A stretch of 64,000 nucleotides of DNA from Sphingomonas rosea. Lineage in GTDB: Bacteria; Pseudomonadota; Alphaproteobacteria; Sphingomonadales; Sphingomonadaceae. Location: the NCBI RefSeq assembly GCF_039538065.1, contig NZ_BAABBR010000001.1, forward strand, positions 2,518,501 through 2,582,500, read 5' to 3'. The notes under the pieces are model-generated. The model was not told the origin of the DNA and searched no databases. It saw only the letters and a list, made by a program, of their open reading frames with translations. Position 1 is the first letter of the stretch. The number at the start of each line of letters is the position of its first letter. The position numbers and the translations under genes are program-made. This document shows, piece after piece, positions 16,135 to 26,041 of this stretch.

Positions 16135-16899
16135 CTAGCGGACGAAGATCAAATTCTCGCCCTTGATGACGACTTCAAACGGATGCTTCGAGAGTTCGGT
16201 CAGGAAGTGCCGCGAGGTGAACTCGCCCGGCATCAGCCAGTCGTGCGGCTCGACCGCCACCACCGCCGCTTCCTCGATCCAGCCCGTGTTGCTGGCGAAC
16301 AGGTCCTTCTCGAAGCCTTCGATGTCGATCTTGGCGATGAAAAGCTTGCCGGCCTTGCAGCAGTCCTGAACGGTGACGACCGGAACGCCCTCTTCCGCCC
16401 GCGTGGTGCGGGCGGCCCAGCCGGCCCACATGGGATCGACCGCGACGAAGCCGGGCTCGGCGCCGATGGCGGCGTGCACCGGTTCGATCATCGCATGGTC
16501 GCGGACGTTGTCGGACAGCACGGCGAAATTGCCGGGATCGGGCTCGACCGCGACGATCCTCGCCCGCGGGTAGCGCCGCGCGAACCAGAGCGCGGAGGCG
16601 CCGACATTGGCGCCTGCGTCGAGGATCACGGGGGTTTCGCCTGCCGCGAGCATGGCCGCGTAGGCGGCGTCGACCCGCGCCTGGATCCCGGGCGTGTCCG
16701 AAAGATCATATTCCCGCCCGGCAAAGACCTGGCGGAACGCGGCAGTGTCCGATTGGGCGGGGCGGAGACTGACCCGCCCGATGCCGCGAAGATGCCCCGA
16801 CCAGCGCGCACTGCGCGACAAATGCCGTCCGAGGATGCCCAGGCCGAAGGTGCGGACATCCACTGCGTTACGGCGCAGTTCGTTAAGCAAGGACCGCAT
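16135..16899 (-). CDS. FkbM-family methyltransferase
   Basis: A 254-residue SAM-dependent methyltransferase. The SAM-binding loop is ILDAGANVGASALWFA, followed by IVAVEPDPGNFAVL, and the family motif KIDIEGFEKDLF. FkbM enzymes usually O-methylate sugars or small molecules. ATG at 16899 (MRSLLNELRR) is preferred to the longer frame from 16953. It is divergent from the secreted protein at 16998. No glycan genes are adjacent, so the substrate is unknown. Confidence 0.85.
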   Translation of the reverse strand: MRSLLNELRRNAVDVRTFGLGILGRHLSRSARWSGHLRGIGRVSLRPAQSDTAAFRQVFAGREYDLSDTPGIQARVDAAYAAMLAAGETPVILDAGANVGASALWFARRYPRARIVAVEPDPGNFAVLSDNVRDHAMIEPVHAAIGAEPGFVAVDPMWAGWAARTTRAEEGVPVVTVQDCCKAGKLFIAKIDIEGFEKDLFASNTGWIEEAAVVAVEPHDWLMPGEFTSRHFLTELSKHPFEVVIKGENLIFVR

Positions 16900-16997
16900 C
16901 AGCCGATGATAGCTGCGGGAACCGCCAGTGCAATCGATCGATGACGGCGCCACGGTCGCGGGATTGCGAAGGCCGGCGATTGCGATAGGCTCGCTTC

Positions 16998-17552
16998 ATG
17001 CGCCGTCACCTACTCCTCCTCGCCGCCATGCTTCTCGGGACCGGAGGCGAAGCGCTGGCCTGCATTTACCCTTTGCCAACCCGGGACCCCAAGGAGAGCG
17101 ACGCCGCCTACGAGGCGCGGATCAATCCGTGGATCACCAATTGGGCGGACAACATGTCGCGCGGCTGGCAAAGGAATGCCTTCGACGATGCCGTCCGGGT
17201 AAGTCTTGCGCGGATCACCAGCAGCACCGGCAGGGTCGATCCACCAAGCCAGGCGGGCAGCGATTCCCCGCGACCCGTTTGGGAAGCCGTCGCCCTCCCA
17301 ATTGCCAGCGTGAAAGGCCCATTAAAGGCCGAACCGGTTCCGCTGCGTTACGAGTTGCAGATGCGGTGCGCAGTCTTCGAGCAAGGCTCGGGCGCGACCG
17401 CACCGGTCGGCACGCTCGTCGTCCTGTTCGAGACCGACGGCTTGAATGGCATCGTGATTGCCGAGGGAATCACGGCGGACACGTCGAACGATCCGCGCGT
17501 GCTGGCGGCCATCGCCAAACTTCCGCCTGAGCCGGCGAAACCCGCGCCGTGA
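16998..17552 (+). CDS. Hypothetical secreted protein
   Basis: A 184-residue protein with a signal peptide (MRRHLLLLAAMLLGTGGEALA) followed immediately by Cys (ACIYP). A lipobox is not convincing. The mature part has few landmarks: WITNWADNMSRGWQR, QMRCAVFEQG, and a Pro-rich tail. I do not recognise a family. Its stop overlaps the GTG of the DUF4126 gene (GTGA), so the two are probably co-translated. Confidence 0.62.
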   Translation: MRRHLLLLAAMLLGTGGEALACIYPLPTRDPKESDAAYEARINPWITNWADNMSRGWQRNAFDDAVRVSLARITSSTGRVDPPSQAGSDSPRPVWEAVALPIASVKGPLKAEPVPLRYELQMRCAVFEQGSGATAPVGTLVVLFETDGLNGIVIAEGITADTSNDPRVLAAIAKLPPEPAKPAP

Positions 17553-18139
17553 CCGGCGTCGAGCTTCTCGCGCTCGCCGCTTCGACCAGCCTGCTCGCGG
17601 GCTGGCGGCTCTATCTCGTGACCTTCGTCACCGGGTTGTCGATGCGGATGGGGTGGATCGACCTGCCCGACAAGCTCGCCGCGCTCGACGTGCTCGCCAA
17701 TCCGTGGGTGCTGGTAATTTCGGGCGCGGCGGCGCTGTTCGAATTCTTCGCCGACAAGATCGCCTTCATCGACAGCCTGTGGGACGGAATCCACACCGTC
17801 GTCCGGCCGCTCGGCGGCGCCCTCCTCGCGCTGGCGATCATCGATCCCGGCGATCCTGCGTGGCAGGCGGCGGCCTTCCTGCTGGGCGGGGGCGCGGCGT
17901 TCGTCGCCCATGCCGGCAAGGCGGGCGCGCGGGCTTTGGTCAACACCAGTCCCGAACCGTTCAGCAACATCGCGGTCTCGACCGGCGAGGATGTCGCCAC
18001 CGCCGGCCTCCTCGCGCTGGCCATCGCCAACCCGGTCGCCGCCGGCCTCATCGCGCTGATCCTGGTGCTGCTCAGCGTCTGGCTGGTCCTCGCCGGCCGC
18101 CGCGCGCTTCGCCGCTTCCTCGGCGCCCCGGCGACCTGA
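17549..18139 (+). CDS. DUF4126 membrane protein
   Basis: A 196-residue integral membrane protein with four or five hydrophobic segments. It matches the DUF4126 pattern: LAASTSLLAGWRLYLVTF near the start, then DSLWDGIHTVVRPLGGALL and KAGARALVNTSPEPFSN. Function of the family is unknown. The GTG start lies inside the upstream stop (GTGA). The drug-efflux gene begins 52 bases downstream. Confidence 0.82.
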   Translation: MTGVELLALAASTSLLAGWRLYLVTFVTGLSMRMGWIDLPDKLAALDVLANPWVLVISGAAALFEFFADKIAFIDSLWDGIHTVVRPLGGALLALAIIDPGDPAWQAAAFLLGGGAAFVAHAGKAGARALVNTSPEPFSNIAVSTGEDVATAGLLALAIANPVAAGLIALILVLLSVWLVLAGRRALRRFLGAPAT

Positions 18140-18191
18140 CCCTTGCGACCGTCTGGCCAGCGCCGCTCCGACTATCTACGCCGCTTATCCG

Positions 18192-19595
18192 ATGACCGAT
18201 GAGAAACCCGCGGCCCGTTCGCACTCCCACCAGCGCTGGACCCTCGCAGCCTGCATCCTCGCCTCCAGCCTGAGTTTCGTCGAGGGCTCGGTGCTGAATG
18301 TCGCGCTTCCCGCGATCCGGGAAAGCGTCGGCGCGGGGGCGAGCGAAGTGCAATGGGTCGTGAACGCCTACCTGCTGCCCTTGTCGGCTTTGCTGCTCCT
18401 CGGAGGCGCGCTCGGCGACCATTATGGCCGCAAACGGCTGCTGATCCTCGGCACCGGCCTGTTCGCGGTCGCCTCGCTCGCCTGCGCGCTGGCGACCGGG
18501 CTCCCGATGCTGCTCGGCGGCCGCGTGCTGCAGGGGATCGGCGCGGCGATGCTCCTTCCCAACAGTCTGGCGCTCCTCAACGCCACCTTCGAGGGCGAGG
18601 CGCGCGGGCGGGCAATCGGGATCTGGGCGGCGGTCGGCGCCGGCGCCGCGGCCATCGCACCGCTGATCGGCGGGTGGCTGGTCGATCATGTCGGCTGGCC
18701 GGCGATCTTCTACATCAACCTGCCGCTCGCCGCGGGTGCGATCCTGATCGCCGCCAAATTCGCGCAGGAGAGCAGGAACGAGGGCGCGGCACGAACCGAT
18801 TATCCGGGCGCGCTGCTTGCGACGCTCGGGCTGCTCGGCCTGACCTACGGGCTGACCCTGTGGTCGGTCGCGCTGCGCTTCACGCCGCTCATCGTCGGGC
18901 TGGTCGTCGCGGGCGTGCTGCTGCTCGGGCTGTTCCTCTGGGTCGAGGGCAAGCGCGGGGACAAGGCGATGATGCCGCTCGCCATGTTCGGCAACGCGAG
19001 CTTCGTCGGCACCAACACCCTCACCTTCCTCCTCTACGGCGCGTTCGGCGCGGCGATGCTGCTGCTGCCCTACGTGCTGATCGAGGCGGGTGGGTATTCG
19101 CCGCTCCAGGCGGGCATGGCGCTCACCCCGCTCGCGGTGGTGATCGCGCTCGCTTCGCCCTTGATGGGCAAGCTCGCGGCGCGGATCGGCGGGCGGTTGC
19201 CGCTGACGCTCGGACCGGTGCTGGTCGCGGGCGGGTTGCTGCTCGGCCAGCGGATCGGGATTGGAAGCGACTATGTCCGCGACGTCCTGCCTGCGGTGCT
19301 GGTGCTTGCCAGCGGCATGGCACTCGCGGTCGCGCCGCTCACCAGCACGGTCCTCGCCTCGGTCGACGACAAGCATGCGGGAACGGCCAGCGGCCTCAAC
19401 AGCGCGGTGGCGCGGACCGGCGGACTGATCGCCACCGCGTTGCTGGGCGCGGTGCTGGCGGCCAAGGGCGAAAAGCTCGTCGGCGCCTTCCACGTGGCGC
19501 TACTGGTCGCGGCGGTCGTCTGCATCGGGGCGGGCGCGGTCGCCTGGTTCACCGTCTCGGCCGACACCCAAAAGAAGAAGGCCGCCGACGCCTGA
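18192..19595 (+). CDS. MFS drug-efflux transporter, DHA2 (EmrB/QacA) type
   Basis: A 467-residue protein with about 14 membrane helices, usual for the DHA2 branch. It has motif A in loop 2-3 (GGALGDHYGRKRLL) and the family motif at helix 1 (SSLSFVEGSVLNVALPAIRE). It exports hydrophobic or cationic compounds in exchange for protons. Substrate not predictable. Its last codons overlap an intrinsic terminator that reads on the other strand. Confidence 0.88.
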   Translation: MTDEKPAARSHSHQRWTLAACILASSLSFVEGSVLNVALPAIRESVGAGASEVQWVVNAYLLPLSALLLLGGALGDHYGRKRLLILGTGLFAVASLACALATGLPMLLGGRVLQGIGAAMLLPNSLALLNATFEGEARGRAIGIWAAVGAGAAAIAPLIGGWLVDHVGWPAIFYINLPLAAGAILIAAKFAQESRNEGAARTDYPGALLATLGLLGLTYGLTLWSVALRFTPLIVGLVVAGVLLLGLFLWVEGKRGDKAMMPLAMFGNASFVGTNTLTFLLYGAFGAAMLLLPYVLIEAGGYSPLQAGMALTPLAVVIALASPLMGKLAARIGGRLPLTLGPVLVAGGLLLGQRIGIGSDYVRDVLPAVLVLASGMALAVAPLTSTVLASVDDKHAGTASGLNSAVARTGGLIATALLGAVLAAKGEKLVGAFHVALLVAAVVCIGAGAVAWFTVSADTQKKKAADA

Positions 19596-19609
19596 GCGCC
19601 GACGGCCTT
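19570..19609 (-). terminator. Intrinsic terminator on the minus strand
   Basis: Read on the minus strand, AAGGCCGTCGGCGC pairs with GCGTCGGCGGCCTT over 14 bp with two G-U wobbles around a TCAG loop, then CTTCTTTT. On the plus strand the two wobbles become A-C mismatches, so it favours minus transcription. It lies inside the last codons of the MFS gene and 30 bases after the 18-codon microgene. Confidence 0.65.
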
Positions 19610-19639
19610 CCGCATTGCCTTGCTCGGATTGCCCGACCT

Positions 19640-19696
19640 TTAGGCGAGAACCTCGTTCATGGAGGCAGGGCTCACCGACTTGGGACAATGAGACAT
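19640..19696 (-). CDS. Candidate 18-residue microprotein
   Basis: ATG at 19696 is preceded 7 bases away by AGGAGG inside AAAGGAGGTGG, close to the full anti-Shine-Dalgarno complement and the best ribosome site in this region. The frame encodes MSHCPKSVSPASMNEVLA and ends at TAA (19640-19642). The Shine-Dalgarno lies at the 3' foot of a small hairpin, and a terminator follows 30 bases downstream. It sits 70 bases after mutL on the same strand. A TTGAAA-17-ATCTTC element after mutL could be its own promoter. It may be a microprotein, or a small RNA with a short frame. Conservation would decide. Confidence 0.45.
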   Translation of the reverse strand: MSHCPKSVSPASMNEVLA

Positions 19697-19709
19697 CTGA
19701 CCACCTCCT

Positions 19710-19731
19710 TTCGCATTGTTGACGATGCGAA
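19710..19731 (-). promoter_or_regulatory. Hairpin just 5' of the microgene ribosome site
   Basis: TTCGCAT and ATGCGAA form a perfect 7-bp stem with an 8-base loop. On the minus strand the stem ends where the AAAGGAGG ribosome site begins, so folding may control access to it or protect the 5' end of a short transcript. Confidence 0.4.
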
Positions 19732-19764
19732 GAAGATGGCCCCGCCTCGCGTGTTTTCAAGAGC

Positions 19765-21555
19765 TTAGCGGCGACCGAACAGCCGCTCGATGTCGCCGTG
19801 CGCAAGCTTCACCCAGGTCGGGCGGCCGTGGTTGCAATGACCCGAATGCGGCGTGATCTCCATCTCGCGCAGAAGCGCGTTCATCTCGGCGACTGAGAGC
19901 ACGCGTCCCGCCCGCACGCTGTGGTGGCAGGCGAAGGTCGCGGCCAAGAGGTCGAGCCGGGCCTTGAGCGCCTGCGGGCCGCCGAGCTCGGCGATTTCTG
20001 CGGCGAGGTCGCGGACGAGGCGCTCGACGTCGAATTTGCCCAGCGGCGCCGGTGTGGCGCGGACGAGGATCGCGGACGGGCCGAAGCGTTCGACCTCGAG
20101 GCCGAAGGCCGCAAGCTCGCCCGCCGCGTCCTCGATCCGGTCGGCCTCGGGCTCGTCGAGCTCGACGACTTGCGGCAGGAGCAGCGCTTGGCTCGGCACG
20201 CCGCCATTGCCCGCGCCGCGCTTCAGCCGTTCGAGGACCAGCCGCTCGTGTGCGGCATGCTGGTCGACCAGGACCAGGCCGTCGGCCGCCTCGGCAACGA
20301 TATAGGTGTTCGCCACCTGCCCCCGCGCAACGCCGAGCGGATGGTCGGGGACCGGCGCATGCGCGGGCTCGGCGCGGGCGGCGGGCGCCGCGGTGAAAAG
20401 GTGGCGGTCCTCGTGAAGCGCGCTTGAGCCCGGACGCTCGAAGGATGGGGCGGGCCGGGAATGTTCGTAGGCGAAACTGGCTCCCGGCGGGCCCTCCCCC
20501 ACGACGGAAGAATGATGGTCCAGTTCGCTGGTCCAGTTGACCGGCGCGGCGGCCTGGGTCCGTGCGGCGCTGCGATGCCCGGCCTGGTCGAGCGCGCTCC
20601 GCAAGCCGCCGACGATCAGCCCGCGCACGCCCTGCGGATCGGCGAAGCGGACCTCGGTCTTGGCCGGGTGGACGTTGATGTCGACCTGGTCGCCGGGAAG
20701 CTCGAGGAACAGCGCGACGATCGGCGAGCGCTCGCGGGCGATGAGGTCCTGATAGGCCGCCCGGAGCGCGCCGACGAGAAGCCGGTCCTTGACCGGCCGC
20801 GCGTTGACGAAAAGGAACTGCTGGTCGGCCGCGCCGCGGGTGAAGGTCGGCAGGCTGACCACCCCGCCAAGCCGGATCCCGTTGCGATCGAGGTCGATCG
20901 GAAGCCCGTGCTCGCTCAATCCGCTGTCGAGCAGCGCCGCGACCCGCGCGGGCAGCGCGGCGGGTGCGAGGCTGAGGATCCGCCGGCCGTCGTGGTCGAG
21001 CGTGAAGGCGACGTCGGCGCGCGCCATGGCGAGCCGCCGGACTGCGTCGAGGCAGGCGGCATATTCGGCGCGCGGGGAGCGCAGGAACTTGCGCCGCGCG
21101 GGCACCTTGCCGAACAGGTCCTCGACCCGGACCCGCGTACCGGGCGGAAGCGCCGCCGGCCCCTCGCCCACCGGCACGCCATGGTCGATCTCCAGCCGCC
21201 AGCCGTCGGCGCCGCGCACCCGGCTTTCGAGCGTGAACCGGGCGACGCTGGCGATCGAGGGCAAGGCCTCGCCGCGAAATCCGAAGCTTGCGACCTCCTC
21301 GATCGCCTCGTTCGGGAGCTTGGAGGTCGCATGGCGTTCGATCGCGAGCCGCAGTTCGTCCGGCGCCATGCCCGTTCCGTCGTCGCTCACTTCGACGAGG
21401 TCGAGCCCGCCCGCGGCCAGGCGCACGTCCACGCGCGTCGCACCCGCGTCCAGACTGTTCTCGATCAGTTCCTTGAGGGCGCTTGCGGGACGCTCCACCA
21501 CCTCTCCCGCGGCGATGCGGTCGACGAGGTGCGAAGGAAGCCTTCTTATTGACAT
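19765..21555 (-). CDS. mutL: DNA mismatch repair protein MutL
   Basis: A 596-residue MutL. The N-terminal GHKL ATPase shows IAAGEVVERPASALKELIEN, DDGTGM and ERHATSKL with GFRGEAL. The C-terminal domain carries DQHAAHERLVLE, the DQHA-x2-E-x4-E endonuclease motif, so this MutL should nick DNA itself, as in bacteria lacking MutH. A second C-terminal motif, CHHSVRAGR, agrees. It couples MutS mismatch recognition to strand removal. ATG at 21555 is set by homology. It is divergent from mreB. Confidence 0.95.
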   Translation of the reverse strand: MSIRRLPSHLVDRIAAGEVVERPASALKELIENSLDAGATRVDVRLAAGGLDLVEVSDDGTGMAPDELRLAIERHATSKLPNEAIEEVASFGFRGEALPSIASVARFTLESRVRGADGWRLEIDHGVPVGEGPAALPPGTRVRVEDLFGKVPARRKFLRSPRAEYAACLDAVRRLAMARADVAFTLDHDGRRILSLAPAALPARVAALLDSGLSEHGLPIDLDRNGIRLGGVVSLPTFTRGAADQQFLFVNARPVKDRLLVGALRAAYQDLIARERSPIVALFLELPGDQVDINVHPAKTEVRFADPQGVRGLIVGGLRSALDQAGHRSAARTQAAAPVNWTSELDHHSSVVGEGPPGASFAYEHSRPAPSFERPGSSALHEDRHLFTAAPAARAEPAHAPVPDHPLGVARGQVANTYIVAEAADGLVLVDQHAAHERLVLERLKRGAGNGGVPSQALLLPQVVELDEPEADRIEDAAGELAAFGLEVERFGPSAILVRATPAPLGKFDVERLVRDLAAEIAELGGPQALKARLDLLAATFACHHSVRAGRVLSVAEMNALLREMEITPHSGHCNHGRPTWVKLAHGDIERLFGRR

Positions 21556-21642
21556 GTGAAACCCTCTAGCCCAATCGCCAAGCAGCGGCGAGGGACAGCA
21601 TTTCCGATCCAATTATGCAGTCGTTACGCTGCTGACTTTTAA

Positions 21643-22719
<1,077 letters not shown>

Positions 22720-22734
22720 GCGAAAGGGTGCAAG

Positions 22735-23619
22735 GTGGCGCCGCCTGTTAGCGCGCGCCCGGGCTGGTCCAGGCGGGCGCAATATGGCCTGTTCTTCGGC
22801 TTCCTGGCGGTTGTCGCCGGGCTGCTGGTCGGGCTCGCGCTTCTGGCGCTGAGCATCGTCGCGCCCTCGGCCTATGCCGGGGTGCGCGGCGCAGCGCTCG
22901 ACATCACTGCCCCGGTCACCGGTGCCATGCGAAGCGTCACCGACACCGTCGGCGGCCTCGTCAGCGGCGCGGGCAATTACTGGGACGCGGCGCGGCAGAA
23001 TGGTGCGCTTCGCGAGGAAAATGCCAAGCTTCGCCGCCAGTCGATCCAGGCCCGTGCGATCTTCCAGGAGAATGGGCAACTCAAGGCCGCGCTCGCCCTC
23101 CGGGAGCGCAGCGCCGTCGCGGTGGCGAGCGGCCGGATCGTCGGCTCCAGCCTCGAGAGCGAGCGGCGCTTCGCGGTCATCTCGGCGGGGTCGCGCGACG
23201 GGGTGATGGTCGGAATGCCTGTGCGCTCGCCTGACGGGCTGATCGGCCGCGTGGTCGACTCCGGCATGCTGGCGAGCCGGGTGCTGCTCGTCTCCGACCG
23301 GGCCAACATCGTTCCGACCCGCCTCCTGCGCGGCAATCAACCGGTGATCGCGACCGGACGCGGCGACGGCACGATCGACCTTCGCCCGCTCGAGGTGGGC
23401 CGCAATCCGTTCAAGCCCGGCGACATTGTCGTGACTTCGGGCACCGGCGGACTTTATCCGCCCAACGTGCCCGTCGCGCGCGTTGTCCGGCTCGACGATG
23501 ACGGTGCGATTGCGGTGCCGATGGCCGATCCTGCCGACGCGAGCTTCGCGATCGTCGAACGACCCTACGAGGAGAGCGCCCTGCCCTCGGCCGCGCCGGC
23601 GGAAGAGGCGCAGCGCTAG
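22735..23619 (+). CDS. mreC: Rod shape-determining protein MreC
   Basis: A 294-residue bitopic protein: one N-terminal membrane helix (about residues 18-42), a coiled coil (GALREENAKLRRQSIQAR ... ENGQLKAALAL), then the two-lobe beta domain (SLESERRFAVISAGSRDGV; GMPVRSPDGLIGRV; GTGGLYPPNVPVARV). It links MreB to periplasmic wall enzymes and activates PBP2. GTG at 22735 follows AAAGGG by 6 bases. It begins 15 bases after mreB. Confidence 0.94.
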   Translation: MAPPVSARPGWSRRAQYGLFFGFLAVVAGLLVGLALLALSIVAPSAYAGVRGAALDITAPVTGAMRSVTDTVGGLVSGAGNYWDAARQNGALREENAKLRRQSIQARAIFQENGQLKAALALRERSAVAVASGRIVGSSLESERRFAVISAGSRDGVMVGMPVRSPDGLIGRVVDSGMLASRVLLVSDRANIVPTRLLRGNQPVIATGRGDGTIDLRPLEVGRNPFKPGDIVVTSGTGGLYPPNVPVARVVRLDDDGAIAVPMADPADASFAIVERPYEESALPSAAPAEEAQR

Positions 23620-23621
23620 CG

Positions 23622-24143
23622 ATGGTCCGCTCCGCCCTCGGCCGTCCCAGCAGCATCGACCGCGGGCCCAAAAGGATCGCCCGCTTCGCCCCCGCGCTGT
23701 CGGTCGCATTCGCCTCGCTCATCCCGCTCCTGCCGATCATGGCGGAGGTCGGCTGGATGCCCGAGACCGGGTTCCTGCTGCTTCTCGCCTGGCGCCTCCT
23801 GCGGAGCGACGTCATCCCCGGCTGGTGGTCCGCGCCGCTCGGGCTGTGGAACGACCTCGTGCTGGGTCTTCCGATCGGGCTCAGCGTCGCCACATGGACC
23901 GCGGCGATGATCATCCTAGATCTCCTCGACCGGCGCACCATGTGGCGCGACTATTGGCTCGAGTGGTTGATCGCGAGCGGGCTGATCACGCTCGCCGAGC
24001 TTGCCCGGCGCGAGGTCGATGCGGCGATGGGCGCGCGCGCCGACTGGGGTGCCGTGCTGCCTTCGATCGCCATCGCCATCCTCGCCTTCCCGGTCGCCGC
24101 CTGGGCCGCGAGCGCGATCGACCGGTGGAGGCTCGGGCGATGA
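23622..24143 (+). CDS. mreD: Rod shape-determining protein MreD
   Basis: A 173-residue polytopic membrane protein with about five helices, in the conserved slot after mreC. The recognisable part is FLLLLAWRLLRSDVIPGWWSAPLGLWNDLVLGLPIGLSV (in two overlapping helices), typical of alphaproteobacterial MreD. It starts 2 bases after mreC and overlaps mrdA by 4 bases (ATGA). It is a scaffold component of the elongasome. Confidence 0.9.
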   Translation: MVRSALGRPSSIDRGPKRIARFAPALSVAFASLIPLLPIMAEVGWMPETGFLLLLAWRLLRSDVIPGWWSAPLGLWNDLVLGLPIGLSVATWTAAMIILDLLDRRTMWRDYWLEWLIASGLITLAELARREVDAAMGARADWGAVLPSIAIAILAFPVAAWAASAIDRWRLGR

Positions 24144-26041
24144 ACCGCTTCACCAGCGTCCAGGCCGACATGGTCTTCTCGCGCCGCATGCTGGTTGTCG
24201 GCGGCGCGCAGATCGCGGTGGCGGGCGCGCTGATCGGCCGCATGGGCTGGCTCGCGATCCGCGAGAACGAGAAATATAACCTCCTGAGCGAAGACAATCG
24301 CGTCCAGCTGATCATCGTGCCCCCGCGGCGCGGCTGGATCGTCGATCGCCACGGCAAGGAAATCGCGACCAACCGCTCGGACTTCCGGGTCGACCTCATC
24401 CCCGAGCAGATGAAGGACAAGGACCGTACGGTCGCGCTGCTCACGCAATTGCTCAAGATCCCGCCCGACGAGGTCGACCGCATCAACCGGGAGCTTGCCG
24501 GCGCACGCACGTTCCAGCCGATCCAGGTCGCCGAGAACGTCCCCTACGAAGCCTATGCGGCGGTCACGGTGCGACTGCCCGAACTGCCCGGCGTCCAGCC
24601 CTCGCGCGGCTTCTCGCGCTACTATCCGGCGGGGCCCGCGGTCGGGCATCTGGTCGGCTATGTCGGCACGCCCTCGGCCGAGGATTACAAGAAGACCAAG
24701 GACCCCCTGTTCCTCACACCCGGCTTCAAGATCGGCAAGCAGGGACTTGAGAAGACGCTCGAACCCTATTTGCGCGGGGTGCCCGGCGGGCAGCGGATCG
24801 AAGTTACCGCGAGCGGTCGGCTGGTCAAGGAACTCGAGCCCAAACCCGACCGCAGCGGGCAGGCGGTACAGCTCACCATCGACGCGGGCCTGCAGGAATT
24901 CGCCGCGCGGCGGATGGGCGACGAATCGGGCGCGATGGTGGCGCTCGACGTCGAGAGTGGCGATGTCCTCGCCTTCGTCTCCATGCCTGCATTCGATCCG
25001 AACAGCTTCTCGAGCGGAATCGGCCGGACCGAGTGGAAGACCTTGTCCGAGGACGACCACAAGCCGCTGGTCAACAAGGTCAGCCAGGGCCTTTATCCCT
25101 CGGGTTCGACGATCAAACCGGCGATGGCGCTCGCCTTCCTCAAGCAGGGGGTCGATCCTCGCCAGCGTGTCCATTGCCCGGGTGGCCTGAGGATCGGCAA
25201 TCGCTTCTTCAGCTGCGACGCGGTCCACGGATCGGTCGACATGCACGCGGCGATCGAGCGGAGCTGCAACACCTATTTCTGGGCGATGGGCCTGCGCACC
25301 GACCCCGAGCAGACGACCGAGATGGTGAATTATCTCGGCTACGGGCAGGAATTTCCGATTATGGGTCTCGCCAGCCAGCGCTTCGGGACCATGCCGAGCC
25401 CCAAGTGGCTCGAACAGAAGTACAAGCGCAAGTGGCAAGGCTACGACAGCGCCAACACCTCGATCGGCCAGGGCTATGTGCTGGTCAATCCGCTCCAATT
25501 GGCGGTGATGCCGGGGCGCCTGGCCTCGGGCAAGATCATCCAGCCGCGCCTGCTGATGGGCGCGCCGAGGCAGCCGGCCCCGGATGTCGCGGCCGATCCC
25601 GAACATCTGGTGATCATCCGCAACGCCATGTCGGCGGTGGTCAACGGCCGCGGCACGGGTGTCGGCTCGAAGCTCCCGCTCGACGGTGTGCTGATGGCCG
25701 GCAAGACCGGCACCGCGCAGGTCTACAAGCTGACCACGCGCGGCGTCGCCAACTCGAACTGGAAGCTGCGCGACCACGCTTTGTTCATCGCCTTCGCGCC
25801 CGCCGACAAACCCAAATACGCCATCGGCTGCATCATCGAGCATGGCGGTTTCGGCGCAGCCTCGGCGGCGCCGATCGTGCGCGATTGCATGACTTACCTG
25901 TTCGACTCCGAGAAGGCCTGGTCAGTGCTCGGCCCGCTCGAGCAGTCGTGGGGCGGGACGCTGGCCGAGCGGACCGCGCGCCGCGCGGCGGCGATCGAGG
26001 CGGCCGCCGCGGCAGCCCAGGCGGCCAAGAGCACGACATGA
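24140..26041 (+). CDS. mrdA: Penicillin-binding protein 2 (elongation transpeptidase)
   Basis: A 633-residue class B PBP. One N-terminal membrane helix, a dimerisation domain (PPRRGWIVDRHGKEIATN), then the transpeptidase domain with Ser 323 in GSTIKP (SxxK), SCN in RSCNTYFW (SxN) and KTGTAQ (KTG). It crosslinks side-wall peptidoglycan with RodA. Starts in an ATGA overlap with mreD. The tail is Ala-rich. Confidence 0.95.
   Translation: MNRFTSVQADMVFSRRMLVVGGAQIAVAGALIGRMGWLAIRENEKYNLLSEDNRVQLIIVPPRRGWIVDRHGKEIATNRSDFRVDLIPEQMKDKDRTVALLTQLLKIPPDEVDRINRELAGARTFQPIQVAENVPYEAYAAVTVRLPELPGVQPSRGFSRYYPAGPAVGHLVGYVGTPSAEDYKKTKDPLFLTPGFKIGKQGLEKTLEPYLRGVPGGQRIEVTASGRLVKELEPKPDRSGQAVQLTIDAGLQEFAARRMGDESGAMVALDVESGDVLAFVSMPAFDPNSFSSGIGRTEWKTLSEDDHKPLVNKVSQGLYPSGSTIKPAMALAFLKQGVDPRQRVHCPGGLRIGNRFFSCDAVHGSVDMHAAIERSCNTYFWAMGLRTDPEQTTEMVNYLGYGQEFPIMGLASQRFGTMPSPKWLEQKYKRKWQGYDSANTSIGQGYVLVNPLQLAVMPGRLASGKIIQPRLLMGAPRQPAPDVAADPEHLVIIRNAMSAVVNGRGTGVGSKLPLDGVLMAGKTGTAQVYKLTTRGVANSNWKLRDHALFIAFAPADKPKYAIGCIIEHGGFGAASAAPIVRDCMTYLFDSEKAWSVLGPLEQSWGGTLAERTARRAAAIEAAAAAAQAAKSTT

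Noticed and set aside
19654..19712. Alternative 14-codon frame (MRKEVVRCLIVPSR) starting at the ATG upstream of the microgene
   Set aside because: Its start lies before the Shine-Dalgarno and overlaps it; the frame at 19696 has the correct spacing.
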